Source: Mycobacterium sp. Marseille-P9652
GTDB taxonomy: Bacteria; Actinomycetota; Actinomycetes; Mycobacteriales; Mycobacteriaceae
Reading direction: 5' to 3'
NCBI RefSeq assembly: GCF_902652685.1
Contig: NZ_CACRUY010000007.1
Coordinates: 82,314 to 146,313 of the forward strand
Length of the DNA stretch: 64,000 nucleotides
Part shown: piece after piece, positions 47,131 through 55,636 of the stretch
How the letters are laid out: each line of letters starts with the position of its first letter
Numbering within the stretch: position 1 is the stretch's first letter
The notes under the pieces: generated by a model
Database searches by the model: none
Seen by the model: the letters and a program-made list of their open reading frames with translations, nothing else
Told to the model about the DNA's origin: nothing
Program-made: the position numbers and the translations under genes

Positions 47131-48180
47131 GGAAGGCCTTTCGGTGTCCGCGGCGAACCATTCGACCGGCGTTCGCCGTTCTATCTGGGGTTGACGGCCT
47201 CGGCCGGAGTGGCGGTGACCTACGGTGCGGTGCGCGTTCTGGGAGAGGCGGGCCCGGTCCTGGTTCTGATCGGGGCCGCGATGTTCTTCGCGCTCGGACT
47301 GGAGCCCGCGGTGTCGGGGCTGGTGAACCGCAAGGTGCCGCGCTGGGCGGCGGTGACGCTGGTCGTCGTGCTCGTGTTCGGGGTCTTCGCCGGTGCGGTG
47401 GCGGCCGCCATCCCCCCGCTGGTGCAGGAGGCGCGACAATTCGTCGAGCAGGTCCCGCACTTCATGCAGGAGGCGCAAAACCACTCCACGTTGCTGGGCC
47501 GGCTCAACGAGCGATTCCACGTGCAGCAGCGGGTCACCGATTTCCTGCGCAGCTCCGGGACGCCGGCGGTGGGCGGGATTCTCCGGGCCGGCGAGTCGGT
47601 CATCGGGGTGCTCTCACACGTGGGCGTGGTGGCCGTGCTCACCGTCTACTTCCTCGGCGACCTCCCCCGGATCCGGACGACCATGTACCGGCTGGTGCCG
47701 AAATCGCGCCGTCCGCGGGCGATCCTCATCGGCGACGAGGTGATGGCCAAGGTCGGCGACTATGTCTTCGGCAACGTGCTGACGTCAGTGATCGCCGGGG
47801 CGGCGACGTTCGCGTGGTGCTTTTTCCTCGACGTCCCCTATGCGGTGCTGCTCGGGGTGTTCGTCGCGATCATCGATCTCTTCCCCTACGGGTCGACCGT
47901 CGGCGGCTTCGTCGTCGCCCTGGTCGCGCTGACCGTCTCGATCCCGGTCGCCATCGCGACGGTGGTCTTCTACGTCGCCTTCCGGTTGGCCGAGGATTAC
48001 CTGTTGACCCCCAAGATCATCGGGCGGGCGGTCCGGGTGCCCGGCGGGGTGACCGTTTTCGCCGTCCTCATCGGGGCCGCGCTGCTCGGCGCGATCGGGG
48101 CGCTGGTCGCGATCCCCGTCGCCGCGGCGGTCCAGCTTCTCGTGTCCGAATTGCTCTTCCCCGCGCTCGACGAAGCGTGA
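47119..48180 (+). CDS. AI-2E/PerM-family transporter
   Basis: A 353-residue polytopic protein with the PerM layout: two early hairpin spans (GPVLVLIGAAMFFALGLEPA, AAVTLVVVLVFGVFAGAVAA), a long helical loop (PPLVQEARQFVEQVP...LLGRLNERF), and six further spans with DLFPYGSTVGG and PKIIGRAVRVPGGVTVFAVL near the end. Members are putative exporters; substrate unknown. ATG 47119 is preferred; an upstream TTG at 46990 has no suitable ribosome site. Confidence 0.87.
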   Translation: MRSHGRPFGVRGEPFDRRSPFYLGLTASAGVAVTYGAVRVLGEAGPVLVLIGAAMFFALGLEPAVSGLVNRKVPRWAAVTLVVVLVFGVFAGAVAAAIPPLVQEARQFVEQVPHFMQEAQNHSTLLGRLNERFHVQQRVTDFLRSSGTPAVGGILRAGESVIGVLSHVGVVAVLTVYFLGDLPRIRTTMYRLVPKSRRPRAILIGDEVMAKVGDYVFGNVLTSVIAGAATFAWCFFLDVPYAVLLGVFVAIIDLFPYGSTVGGFVVALVALTVSIPVAIATVVFYVAFRLAEDYLLTPKIIGRAVRVPGGVTVFAVLIGAALLGAIGALVAIPVAAAVQLLVSELLFPALDEA

Positions 48181-48189
48181 CCCGCTTCG

Positions 48190-48852
48190 TCAGGCCGCCG
48201 AGTCGGGCTCCATCAGGTCCCCGAGGTCGGGCAGCGGCCGGCTGCAGATCTCCGCGGCCTCGTCGGCGGGCAACCCGAACATGACGAGCACGGCCCGGGT
48301 GGCACGGTCGGCCGCCTCGGCGTCGTCTCGCCGGGGCTCGTCCTCGAGCAACTGACCCAGCCCCATGAGGGCGCCACCGGCCAACGACAACGCGAGCGCG
48401 GGATCGTCGACGGTGAAGCGGCCGGCGCGCGCGGCGACGCGGATGTCGCGCAGGGCCCGCGGCGCCAGGCCGCGGTCGGCGGAGATCATCGTCAGCCCGC
48501 TGTTGAGCAGCACCCGGGACATCTCCGGGCGGCGCCTGAACAGTCGCCCGATGAGCCGAAAGCTCCGGGCGAACGTCTCCGCCGGGTCCTCGTCCTCGGT
48601 CGTGAGCTTGTCGAGCAACGCGCCGAGGCCATCGAGGACCTCGTTGACGGCGGCCTGAAACAACTGGTCCTTGCTGTCGAAGTGGTTGTAGAACGAGCCC
48701 ATCCCCACGTCGGCGGCCTGCGTGATCTCGAGGACGGGCACGTTGAACTTGCCCGCCGCGATGAAGGTCTGCGCGGCGCTGATGAGGGCCGCGCGCGTGC
48801 GCATCTTCCGCCGCTCGAGCCGGTTGTCCGCCGGCGCGTCCGGGTTGGTCAT
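48190..48852 (-). CDS. TetR-family regulator of the ring-cleavage unit
   Basis: A 220-residue TetR protein: HTH ALISAAQTFIAAGKFNVPVL, EITQAADVGMGSFYNHFDSK. It is divergent from the extradiol dioxygenase gene across 107 bases that hold two TGA(A/C)GAT(T/A)TCGTCA palindromes, one near each start, so it most likely represses both itself and the catabolic unit until an aromatic ligand binds. ATG at 48852. Confidence 0.9.
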   Translation of the reverse strand: MTNPDAPADNRLERRKMRTRAALISAAQTFIAAGKFNVPVLEITQAADVGMGSFYNHFDSKDQLFQAAVNEVLDGLGALLDKLTTEDEDPAETFARSFRLIGRLFRRRPEMSRVLLNSGLTMISADRGLAPRALRDIRVAARAGRFTVDDPALALSLAGGALMGLGQLLEDEPRRDDAEAADRATRAVLVMFGLPADEAAEICSRPLPDLGDLMEPDSAA

Positions 48853-48882
48853 GAACCGATGCTAGCAAGCCGTCATCAGTTT

Positions 48883-48896
48883 TGAAGATTTCGTCA
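48883..48896. promoter_or_regulatory. TetR operator copy 1 (TGAAGATTTCGTCA)
   Basis: Differs at two of 14 positions from the perfect palindrome at 48927-48940 and lies 31 bases upstream of the tetR start, suited to autorepression. Confidence 0.6.
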
Positions 48897-48926
48897 TTAA
48901 CTCTTGACTGACGCGCCCCTCGTAAG

Positions 48927-48940
48927 TGACGATATCGTCA
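48927..48940. promoter_or_regulatory. TetR operator copy 2 (TGACGATATCGTCA)
   Basis: Perfect 14-base palindrome 20 bases before the dioxygenase GTG. A -35-like TTGACT at 48904-48909 places the -10 within or beside it. Confidence 0.7.
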
Positions 48941-48959
48941 GTCAATCGAGGAGGCGACC

Positions 48960-50096
48960 GTGACAACCCACGTCGACGCACACAAGGACCTGCACAGCGA
49001 GGACGGCGCCCGACCCGGCGAACACCCCGGGCGCTCGAAGAACCCACTGATCAAGGTCCGCGACCTGGCCTGGCTCGAATTCGAGAAGCGGGACCTCGGC
49101 CGTGCGGAGGCCTTCGCCCGGGCGTTCGGCTTCACGACCGTCCTGCACACCGCCGAAGAGTTGCACCTGCGCGGCACCGACGCCGGCTCGCCGTGCCTGC
49201 TGGTCCGCCGAGGCGCCCGCTCCAGGTTTTCGGGGATCGCCTTCGCCGCGCAGGACGAGGCCGACCTCGGCCGCCTCGCAGGCGCGACCGGCAGAAAGGT
49301 CCGGGCGCTGCCGGAGGCACTCGGCGGCAGGGCGGTCGACCTGGTCGACCCCGTCGGTACGCCGGTGCGCGTGGTCGCCGGCACGCACGAGTTGGCGGGG
49401 CTGGCCGCGCAACAGCCCCACGTCTTCAACTTCGGACACGACCTGCGCCGCGCCAACGCCACGCAGCGGCCCCCTCGGGAACCCGCAAGCGTGCAGCGGC
49501 TCGGGCATGTCGTGCTGCAGAGCGCGAAATACATCGAGACTTTGAACTGGTATCTCGACCACTTCGGTCTCATCGTCAGCGACTTCATGTACTACGCCGG
49601 GCAGCGCGACCGTGGACCGACGATGAGCTTCATCCGCTGTGACCGCGGTTCGACGCCGAGCGACCACCACACGCTGGCCATGGCGCTGGGGCCGTCGAAC
49701 CGCTACGTGCACTCCGCGTACCAGGTGTGCGATCTCGACGCGATCGCCGCCGGCGGCGAATACCTGCTTGAGCGCGGCTACCAGCGCTCGTGGGGCATCG
49801 GCCGGCACATCCAGGGCAGCCAGATCTTCGACTATTGGCGCGACCCCGACGGGTTCATGGTGGAGCACTTCAGCGACGGCGACATGTTCGACAACACGCT
49901 GGAACCCGGGTGGGCGCCGTTCACCGCGTCCGGCCTGGCCCAGTGGGGCCCGCCCGCGACCAAGGATTTCCTCGGCCTCACCCCGGGCAAGGAAGCAGTC
50001 AGCGAACTGCGGTCGATGCTGACCGCGGTCCGCGACGACGACAACGAATTCGACATCACCCGCCTGCGCGGACTCCTGAAAGTGGCACGGTCATGA
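48960..50096 (+). CDS. Extradiol ring-cleavage dioxygenase (type I, two VOC domains)
   Basis: A 378-residue Fe(II)-dependent dioxygenase that would cut a catechol-type ring next to its two hydroxyls. The N-terminal VOC domain (~30-140) is structural; the C-terminal domain carries the metal triad His183 (RLGHVVLQ), His237 (SDHHTLAM) and Glu302 (FMVEHF). The first ~28 residues are extra and His/charged-rich. GTG at 48960 follows GAGGAGGCGACC. It heads the four-gene + strand unit and shares ATGA with the FAH-family gene. Confidence 0.9.
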   Translation: MTTHVDAHKDLHSEDGARPGEHPGRSKNPLIKVRDLAWLEFEKRDLGRAEAFARAFGFTTVLHTAEELHLRGTDAGSPCLLVRRGARSRFSGIAFAAQDEADLGRLAGATGRKVRALPEALGGRAVDLVDPVGTPVRVVAGTHELAGLAAQQPHVFNFGHDLRRANATQRPPREPASVQRLGHVVLQSAKYIETLNWYLDHFGLIVSDFMYYAGQRDRGPTMSFIRCDRGSTPSDHHTLAMALGPSNRYVHSAYQVCDLDAIAAGGEYLLERGYQRSWGIGRHIQGSQIFDYWRDPDGFMVEHFSDGDMFDNTLEPGWAPFTASGLAQWGPPATKDFLGLTPGKEAVSELRSMLTAVRDDDNEFDITRLRGLLKVARS

Positions 50097-51031
50097 GCAT
50101 TTCCATCTATCGCACCTCTGACGCCTGGTGGGCCGGCACGGCCGACGCCGTGGCCAAGATCGACACAGCCGCCGCCACCACGGCGCAACTGCTGGCCGAC
50201 CGGGCCGCGATCGAGCGAGCGGCCGCGAGCACCGAGACTGTGGCGGTCGACAGCCTTGACCTGTTCTCGCCCGTGACCACGCCGTGCCGCGTCGTCGCCC
50301 AGATGACGAACTTCGCCTCGCACGTCGAGGACACGGGCGGCAACCCGAAGACTGTGCCGCTCACGTTCTTTCGCAAGGCGTCGGGGTCCATCACCGGCCC
50401 GGCCGGGGGGATCGTCAAGCCGGAGCATGTGCGCCTGCTCGACTACGAGGTGGAGATCGGCCTGGTGATCGGCCGCGACCTGCCGGTGGGCACCGAGGTC
50501 ACCGCCGAGAACCTGTCCGACTACGTCTGCGGGCTGGTCGTGACCAATGACGTGTCGGCGCGCGACGTGCAGCTCACCAAAACCCAGTTCTACGAAGCCA
50601 AGTCGTACCCGACCTTTACGCCCGTCGGACCGGCGCTGGTGCTGCTCGACGCCGACGAGCTGGGGCGCTTCGGCGACCTGCGCCTGCAACTGCGCGTCAA
50701 CGGCGAACCGCGGCAGGACAGCACGGTCGAGAAAGACATGATCTACCGCCCGGTGCAGGCGCTCGGCGCCCTGGCCCGATTCCAGCAGCTGTCGGCCGGG
50801 GACCTGGTCCTGACCGGCACCCCGGTCGGCACGGCGCTGTCGGCGCCGCCGAAGGCCGTGCAGAAGCTGGTGGGCCTGCTGCCGGACGATGTGAAGTGGA
50901 AGCTCTTCTTCACCGGCCAGGCCAAGAACTCCAAGTACCTGCACGACGGCGACGTCGTCGAGGCCACCGTGGCCACCGACGACGGCAAGATCGACCTGGG
51001 CACGCAGCGCAATGTGGTGAGGTACTCGTGA
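50093..51031 (+). CDS. Fumarylacetoacetate hydrolase-family protein
   Basis: A 312-residue FAH-superfamily enzyme. Conserved blocks: FFRKASGSITGP, the metal-binding DYEVEIGLVIGRDL (Glu pair), VTNDVSARDVQ, KSYPTFTPVGP and LVLTGTPVGTA. These enzymes hydrolyse or decarboxylate C-C bonds in ring-cleavage products. Coupled on both sides (ATGA and GTGA), so it probably acts on the product of the dioxygenase just upstream. Confidence 0.92.
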   Translation: MSISIYRTSDAWWAGTADAVAKIDTAAATTAQLLADRAAIERAAASTETVAVDSLDLFSPVTTPCRVVAQMTNFASHVEDTGGNPKTVPLTFFRKASGSITGPAGGIVKPEHVRLLDYEVEIGLVIGRDLPVGTEVTAENLSDYVCGLVVTNDVSARDVQLTKTQFYEAKSYPTFTPVGPALVLLDADELGRFGDLRLQLRVNGEPRQDSTVEKDMIYRPVQALGALARFQQLSAGDLVLTGTPVGTALSAPPKAVQKLVGLLPDDVKWKLFFTGQAKNSKYLHDGDVVEATVATDDGKIDLGTQRNVVRYS

Positions 51032-52560
51032 ACGAGGTCCACGAATACGTGCCGGTGGTGATCGTGGGCGCCGGGCCGGTCGGGGTGACGACGGCGACGA
51101 TCCTCGCGCAGTACGGCGTCGATTGCTTGGTCTTGGATCGCTGGGCGAACGTATACCCGCAACCGCGCGCGGTGCACATCGACGACGAGGTCCGCCGCAT
51201 CCTGAGCCGGCTGGGGGTTGGCGATCAGTTCGACGCCATCTCGCGGCCCGCGCGCGGCATGCAGCTGCGGGACCCAAAAATGAACGTGCTGACCCAGTTT
51301 CACCGAGAACGCGCGGAGACGTCCAACGGCTACCCGCAGGCCAACATGTTCGACCAGCCCGAGCTGGAAACGCTGCTGCGGTCGAATCTCGGGCACTACC
51401 CGCACGCGGCGCTGCGCGGCGACTGCGAGGTGACCGAGGTCGTGCAGGTCGGCGCCGACCGGGTGCGGGTGACGTTCGTCGACCGCGCCCGGGACGTCGT
51501 GCACCGCGTCGAGACGAGCTATCTGCTGGGCTGCGACGGCGCCAACAGCATGGTGCGCACGGCGGTGGGCGCCTGCATGCAGGACATGGGGTTCGAACAA
51601 CGTTGGCTCGTCGTCGATGTGAACACGGACGCCGACCTCGACCAGTGCGACTTCGTGCACCAGGTCTGCGACCCGCACCGGGCGGGAACCTACATGCGGG
51701 TCGGGCCGAGCAGGTACCGGTGGGAGTTCCGGCTGCTGCCGGAGGAGACCGCCGAGGACTTCAACACGCTCGCGACGCTGTATCCGCTGATCCGACCCTG
51801 GGTGCAAAGGGTTGAACCCGAACAACTTCAGCTCGTCCGGGTTGCGCAGTACACGTTTCGCGCCCAGGTCGCCGACCATTGGCGCCGCGAGAACATGTTC
51901 CTGCTCGGTGATGCCGCCCACCTCACTCCCCCGTTCATCGGCCAGGGCCTGTGCGCGGGACTTCGCGACGCCATGAATCTCGGCTGGAAGCTGGCCGGCG
52001 TCGTCAACGGCTGGCTGCCGGAAACCGTGCTCGACAGTTACGAGGAGGAACGTAAACCCCACGCGACGTACATGATCCGCTTTGCCCTCGCGATGGGCCT
52101 GACCATGACGGCCGGCGGCCGCGCGGGCAACCTCCTCCGTCGCCTCGTGGTTCCGCGCCTCCATCTGGTCCCGGGCCTGCGCGACAAGATCATCGACAGC
52201 ACCACGCCGCCACTGCATTCCTGCGCATTGGTGATCAAGGATCATCGCCGCGGCCTCGCCGGCCGGCTTTGCCCGAATCCCCTGCTGGCCGACGGGAAAC
52301 GGCTCGACGACGTCGTCGGGCGACGCTTCGCCGTCGTCACGGCTGCGCCAATATCCGGGCAGGCTCGCGAGGAGCTGGCCCGCCGGGGCGCCGTCGTCGT
52401 CACGGCCGAACCCGGCGGCGAGCTGGCGGCCTGGCTGCGACGGGGACACGCCAACGCCGCTGTGGTGCGGCCCGACGGGACGGTGATGTACGCGCGCCGG
52501 GACGCGGCCGACATCGCCCGCCACGCTCCGCTGTTCGCCCCCAGCCTCGCCGATGCCTAG
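51028..52560 (+). CDS. FAD-dependent aromatic hydroxylase (MhpA-like), unit 1
   Basis: A 510-residue class A flavin monooxygenase. Dinucleotide site VVIVGAGPVGVTTATIL, DG motif GCDGANSMVRTAVG, and GDAAHLTPPFIGQGLCAGLRD for FAD ribityl binding. The C-terminal ~110 residues form the thioredoxin-like extension of phenol/3-hydroxyphenylpropionate hydroxylases. It hydroxylates a phenolic ring with NAD(P)H and O2, making the catechol for the dioxygenase. GTG start coupled to the FAH gene. Confidence 0.92.
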   Translation: MNEVHEYVPVVIVGAGPVGVTTATILAQYGVDCLVLDRWANVYPQPRAVHIDDEVRRILSRLGVGDQFDAISRPARGMQLRDPKMNVLTQFHRERAETSNGYPQANMFDQPELETLLRSNLGHYPHAALRGDCEVTEVVQVGADRVRVTFVDRARDVVHRVETSYLLGCDGANSMVRTAVGACMQDMGFEQRWLVVDVNTDADLDQCDFVHQVCDPHRAGTYMRVGPSRYRWEFRLLPEETAEDFNTLATLYPLIRPWVQRVEPEQLQLVRVAQYTFRAQVADHWRRENMFLLGDAAHLTPPFIGQGLCAGLRDAMNLGWKLAGVVNGWLPETVLDSYEEERKPHATYMIRFALAMGLTMTAGGRAGNLLRRLVVPRLHLVPGLRDKIIDSTTPPLHSCALVIKDHRRGLAGRLCPNPLLADGKRLDDVVGRRFAVVTAAPISGQAREELARRGAVVVTAEPGGELAAWLRRGHANAAVVRPDGTVMYARRDAADIARHAPLFAPSLADA

Positions 52561-53758
52561 GCCCGTGCCTATGCGCCGGCGTTCGGGCGTCGCGACCTAC
52601 CGACGCAACCTCTACTCCACCGACGCCATTCTGGACCCCTATCCCCACTACGCCCGGCTGCGTCAGTTGGGTGCGATGGTCTGGCTACCCAGGCAGCGGG
52701 TGTTCGCGCTGCCGCGTTACGCCGAATGTAAGGCGGTGCTGCGCGACGACACCACCTTCCTGTCGGGCCACGGGGTGGGGCTGAACCCGATCGTCAACAG
52801 GCTCTCTCGGGGAACGACGCTCAACAGCGATGGCGAGGAACACGAGCAGCGCCGCAAACTGCTGGCCCACCGGATGTTGCCGCGGGCGCTGCGCTCGATG
52901 AGCGATGCCATCGAAGGGCAGGCCGAGGCGGTGGTCGCCGCCGCGGTCGAACACGGACACGTCGACGGCGTCGCCGACCTCGCCACGGCCCTGCCGCTGG
53001 CGGTGGTGCCGGACCTCCTCGGCTGGCCGTCGGACGGCCGCGACCGCTTGTTGGCTTGGGGGGCCGCGACATTCGACGCGCTGGGCCCCCTCAATCACAT
53101 CGCGGCAAAGGCCGCGCCCGCCAGCCTGCAGATGAAAGGCTTCTCAACGCGCGTGGTGCGCCGGCGGTCGGTGTCGGAGGGCAGCATGGGGCACGACATC
53201 CTCATCGCGAAAGACGCCGGAAAGATCACGCAAAGTGAATGTTCGGCGCTGCTGATCGACTACCTGGCGCCCTCGCTGGACACCACGATCAGCGGCATCG
53301 CCAGCGCGCTGGCCCTGTTCGCAATGCACCCCGACCAGTGGGAGCTCCTGAAGACGGAACCAACGCTCGTCTCCAGCGCGATCAACGAGGTGCTGCGGTA
53401 CGAATCGCCGCTGCGGGCGTTCTCCCGGAAAACCGCCCGCGACATCACCATTGAGGGTGTCGACGTGCCCGCCGGGGCGAGGGTGCTGGTGATCTACGCG
53501 TCCGCCAACCGCGACGAACGGGAGTGGACCGATCCGGACACCTTCGATATCCGGCGCGACGCCAACCGCCAGCTCAGCTTCGGCCATGGGACGCACGCCT
53601 GCGCCGGCCAGGGCTTGGCTCGCGTCGAGATGCAGGCGATCCTCGGCGCGCTGTTGCGACAGGTCGACCGGATAGAGCTTGCCGGCGAGCCGGCATGGGG
53701 GGTGAACAACATCATCCGCTGCTACAAGCGGCTTCCGCTCAAGCTCATTGCCGCTTGA
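52553..53758 (+). CDS. Cytochrome P450 of the ring-cleavage unit
   Basis: A 401-residue P450 whose ATG lies within the last codons of the FAD hydroxylase (8-base overlap). I-helix reads YLAPSLDTTISG, with Pro-Ser in place of the usual Ala-Gly; ExxR is INEVLRYE; heme loop FGHGTHACAGQGLARVE. Co-translation with the hydroxylase suggests it performs an early oxidation, such as dealkylation or hydroxylation of the side chain, before ring opening. No ferredoxin in the cluster. CYP family not assigned. Confidence 0.9.
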   Translation: MPRPVPMRRRSGVATYRRNLYSTDAILDPYPHYARLRQLGAMVWLPRQRVFALPRYAECKAVLRDDTTFLSGHGVGLNPIVNRLSRGTTLNSDGEEHEQRRKLLAHRMLPRALRSMSDAIEGQAEAVVAAAVEHGHVDGVADLATALPLAVVPDLLGWPSDGRDRLLAWGAATFDALGPLNHIAAKAAPASLQMKGFSTRVVRRRSVSEGSMGHDILIAKDAGKITQSECSALLIDYLAPSLDTTISGIASALALFAMHPDQWELLKTEPTLVSSAINEVLRYESPLRAFSRKTARDITIEGVDVPAGARVLVIYASANRDEREWTDPDTFDIRRDANRQLSFGHGTHACAGQGLARVEMQAILGALLRQVDRIELAGEPAWGVNNIIRCYKRLPLKLIAA

Positions 53759-53762
53759 AAGC

Positions 53763-54590
53763 TCAGCGGCGCTCCGGGCCCAGCAGGCGACCCACCAGGG
53801 AGCGGCTCTTGTCGTGTTCACGCTCCTGGAGGAGGAAACGAATGCCTTCCTCGATCGCGGCCTTCGTGGAATCCCGCACCTTGCGCACCGTGGGGTCGTC
53901 GTCCTGCGAGCCGCTCAGCGACGCGGTGGAGATCGGCCGGCCGAACCAGAAGTACTGGCGTTCAAGGCGTGGAATGGGCGTCGGCCCGATGCCGCGCCAG
54001 ATCGGCCACGAGTCCGGGCTGCCGAGCACCTTCTCGACGAACAACCGCTCCGGGGCCAGTATAGGATTGTCCGCGTTGACGACGATGTCCACGGCATCGT
54101 CGGCGCCGACCGACGCGAACGGGACGATCGGGTAACCGTACTGAATGGCCAAGCGGGCGAACCCCATTCGGTTCTTCCACATGAGCTTGTAGCGCTCACC
54201 CTTGCGCTTGGCCACCTCGCGGGCACCGCCCGGGAACACCAGGATCAGCTCGCCCCGCCGCATCAACTCGGCGCAGTTCGCGCGCGTGCCCTCGACGACG
54301 CCGACGCGCTTGAGCATGTCGCGCCAGCCCGGCACCTTGAATAGGGCGTGGTCGCCAAGGCCCCGCACGATGCGTCCGCGCTCCCACAGCTCCGCGCACA
54401 GCAGCGGCAGGTCGAGCGCCCCCAGGACGGTGTGGTTGCCGACCAGCAGCGCGCCGCGCTCGGCGACCTCGTCGATCCCGTACACCTTGGGGTTGATCAG
54501 CTTGCGCAGGGGCTCGATCAGCCGCAGGACGACCGCGATCTCGGCGGGCGAGGGCGCGTCGCGAACCGAAGCGGCGGCATTGGCGCTCAT
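53763..54590 (-). CDS. PlsC/LPLAT-like acyltransferase
   Basis: A 275-residue acyltransferase. The catalytic motif is GNHTVLGALD (HxxxxD with His as base), followed by FPGGAREVAKRKGERYK and a central hydrophobic PIVPFASVG. Family members acylate lysophospholipids, glycerol-P or similar acceptors at the membrane. ATG 54590 preferred, GTG 54608 possible. It is last in the minus-strand unit after the second dioxygenase (25 bases) yet has no obvious role in ring cleavage. Confidence 0.85.
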   Translation of the reverse strand: MSANAAASVRDAPSPAEIAVVLRLIEPLRKLINPKVYGIDEVAERGALLVGNHTVLGALDLPLLCAELWERGRIVRGLGDHALFKVPGWRDMLKRVGVVEGTRANCAELMRRGELILVFPGGAREVAKRKGERYKLMWKNRMGFARLAIQYGYPIVPFASVGADDAVDIVVNADNPILAPERLFVEKVLGSPDSWPIWRGIGPTPIPRLERQYFWFGRPISTASLSGSQDDDPTVRKVRDSTKAAIEEGIRFLLQEREHDKSRSLVGRLLGPERR

Positions 54591-54615
54591 GACGAGATTA
54601 TCCGCCACACCGGGG

Positions 54616-55617
54616 TCAGTCGTCGGCGATCGGCGGGAGACTGAGCGCCGGGACGGTGGCTTCGCGGTGCGCCACCGACCGCGCGGCCACCGCGAACGCC
54701 TGGAGCTTGTCGATCACGGTCTGCCCCTCCGGCTTGTGGCCCCAGATGCTGATGCCCTGATGGGTGGTCGGCTTCCAGACGGACTCGTCCACGACGATCG
54801 GGTTCCAGCCGACCTCCCACTCGAATCCCGACGGGGTCATCGCGTAGTACGAAAGTTCCTTGTCGTTCGTGTGCTGACCGACCGACAGCGCCATCTCGAA
54901 GCCCAGCTCCTTGACGCGCTGATACGACGTCACCATGTCGTCGAGCGTGGCCACCTGGACGTTCACGTGTTGCACCCGCGTGCGAATGGGGTTGACGGGC
55001 AACTTCTTCACCGACGCGATCGCCACCGTATGGTGACGTTCGTTGACGCGCAGGAAGCGGATCTTCAGCTTCAGGCCGTTGATCGTCTCGTCAATGTAGT
55101 CCGACAGGCGCGCGTTGAACACGTGGTCGTAGTAGCCGCGCATCTGGTGCGGCTTCTTCGTGGCGATCGCCACGTGGCCCAATCCGCCTGCGCCCGTGAC
55201 GAATCCACTGCCCGGAATGTCCAGCGCGAGCGGGGCGGTGCGGGCGGTGGTGTACACCTCCTGCGTGAGCCCGTTGGGTCCGGGGAACCGTAGGAAGCGT
55301 TCGACGCCACGGAGTTTGGCGTCGTCGTCGCAGCCCTCGGTGTGGGGCACGCCGTGGTCGGCGACTCGGCGGCAGACCTCGTCGAAGGTGGTGTGGTCGT
55401 CTAGGTGCCAGCCCAGGGCGACGACGTCCTCGGCCGGCCCCCGGCGCACGAGGAAGCGACATTCGTTGGCGTCCAAGCGGAACCGCATGGTGTCGGGCAG
55501 CATGTCGTCGAGATGCATGCCGACCGCATCGCGGCCGAAGCGCTTCCAGTCGGCGAACTTGTTGGTTTCGATCACGGCATAGCCCAGGTGGACGTTGCCA
55601 AAGATGTCAGTGGTCAT
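54616..55617 (-). CDS. Extradiol dioxygenase, BphC/HsaC-like (second)
   Basis: A 333-residue two-domain type I extradiol dioxygenase. Metal ligands by alignment with BphC/HsaC: His148 (GLGHVAIAT), His217 (VQHVNVQVA) and Glu268 (GFEWEVGW); His196 (ERHHTVAI) is the likely second-sphere acid/base. Layout and length resemble bicyclic-type dioxygenases, so a larger catechol is possible. It follows the meta-cleavage hydrolase by 19 bases on the same strand. Confidence 0.92.
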   Translation of the reverse strand: MTTDIFGNVHLGYAVIETNKFADWKRFGRDAVGMHLDDMLPDTMRFRLDANECRFLVRRGPAEDVVALGWHLDDHTTFDEVCRRVADHGVPHTEGCDDDAKLRGVERFLRFPGPNGLTQEVYTTARTAPLALDIPGSGFVTGAGGLGHVAIATKKPHQMRGYYDHVFNARLSDYIDETINGLKLKIRFLRVNERHHTVAIASVKKLPVNPIRTRVQHVNVQVATLDDMVTSYQRVKELGFEMALSVGQHTNDKELSYYAMTPSGFEWEVGWNPIVVDESVWKPTTHQGISIWGHKPEGQTVIDKLQAFAVAARSVAHREATVPALSLPPIADD

Positions 55618-55636
55618 GAGATTGTCCTTCGATATG

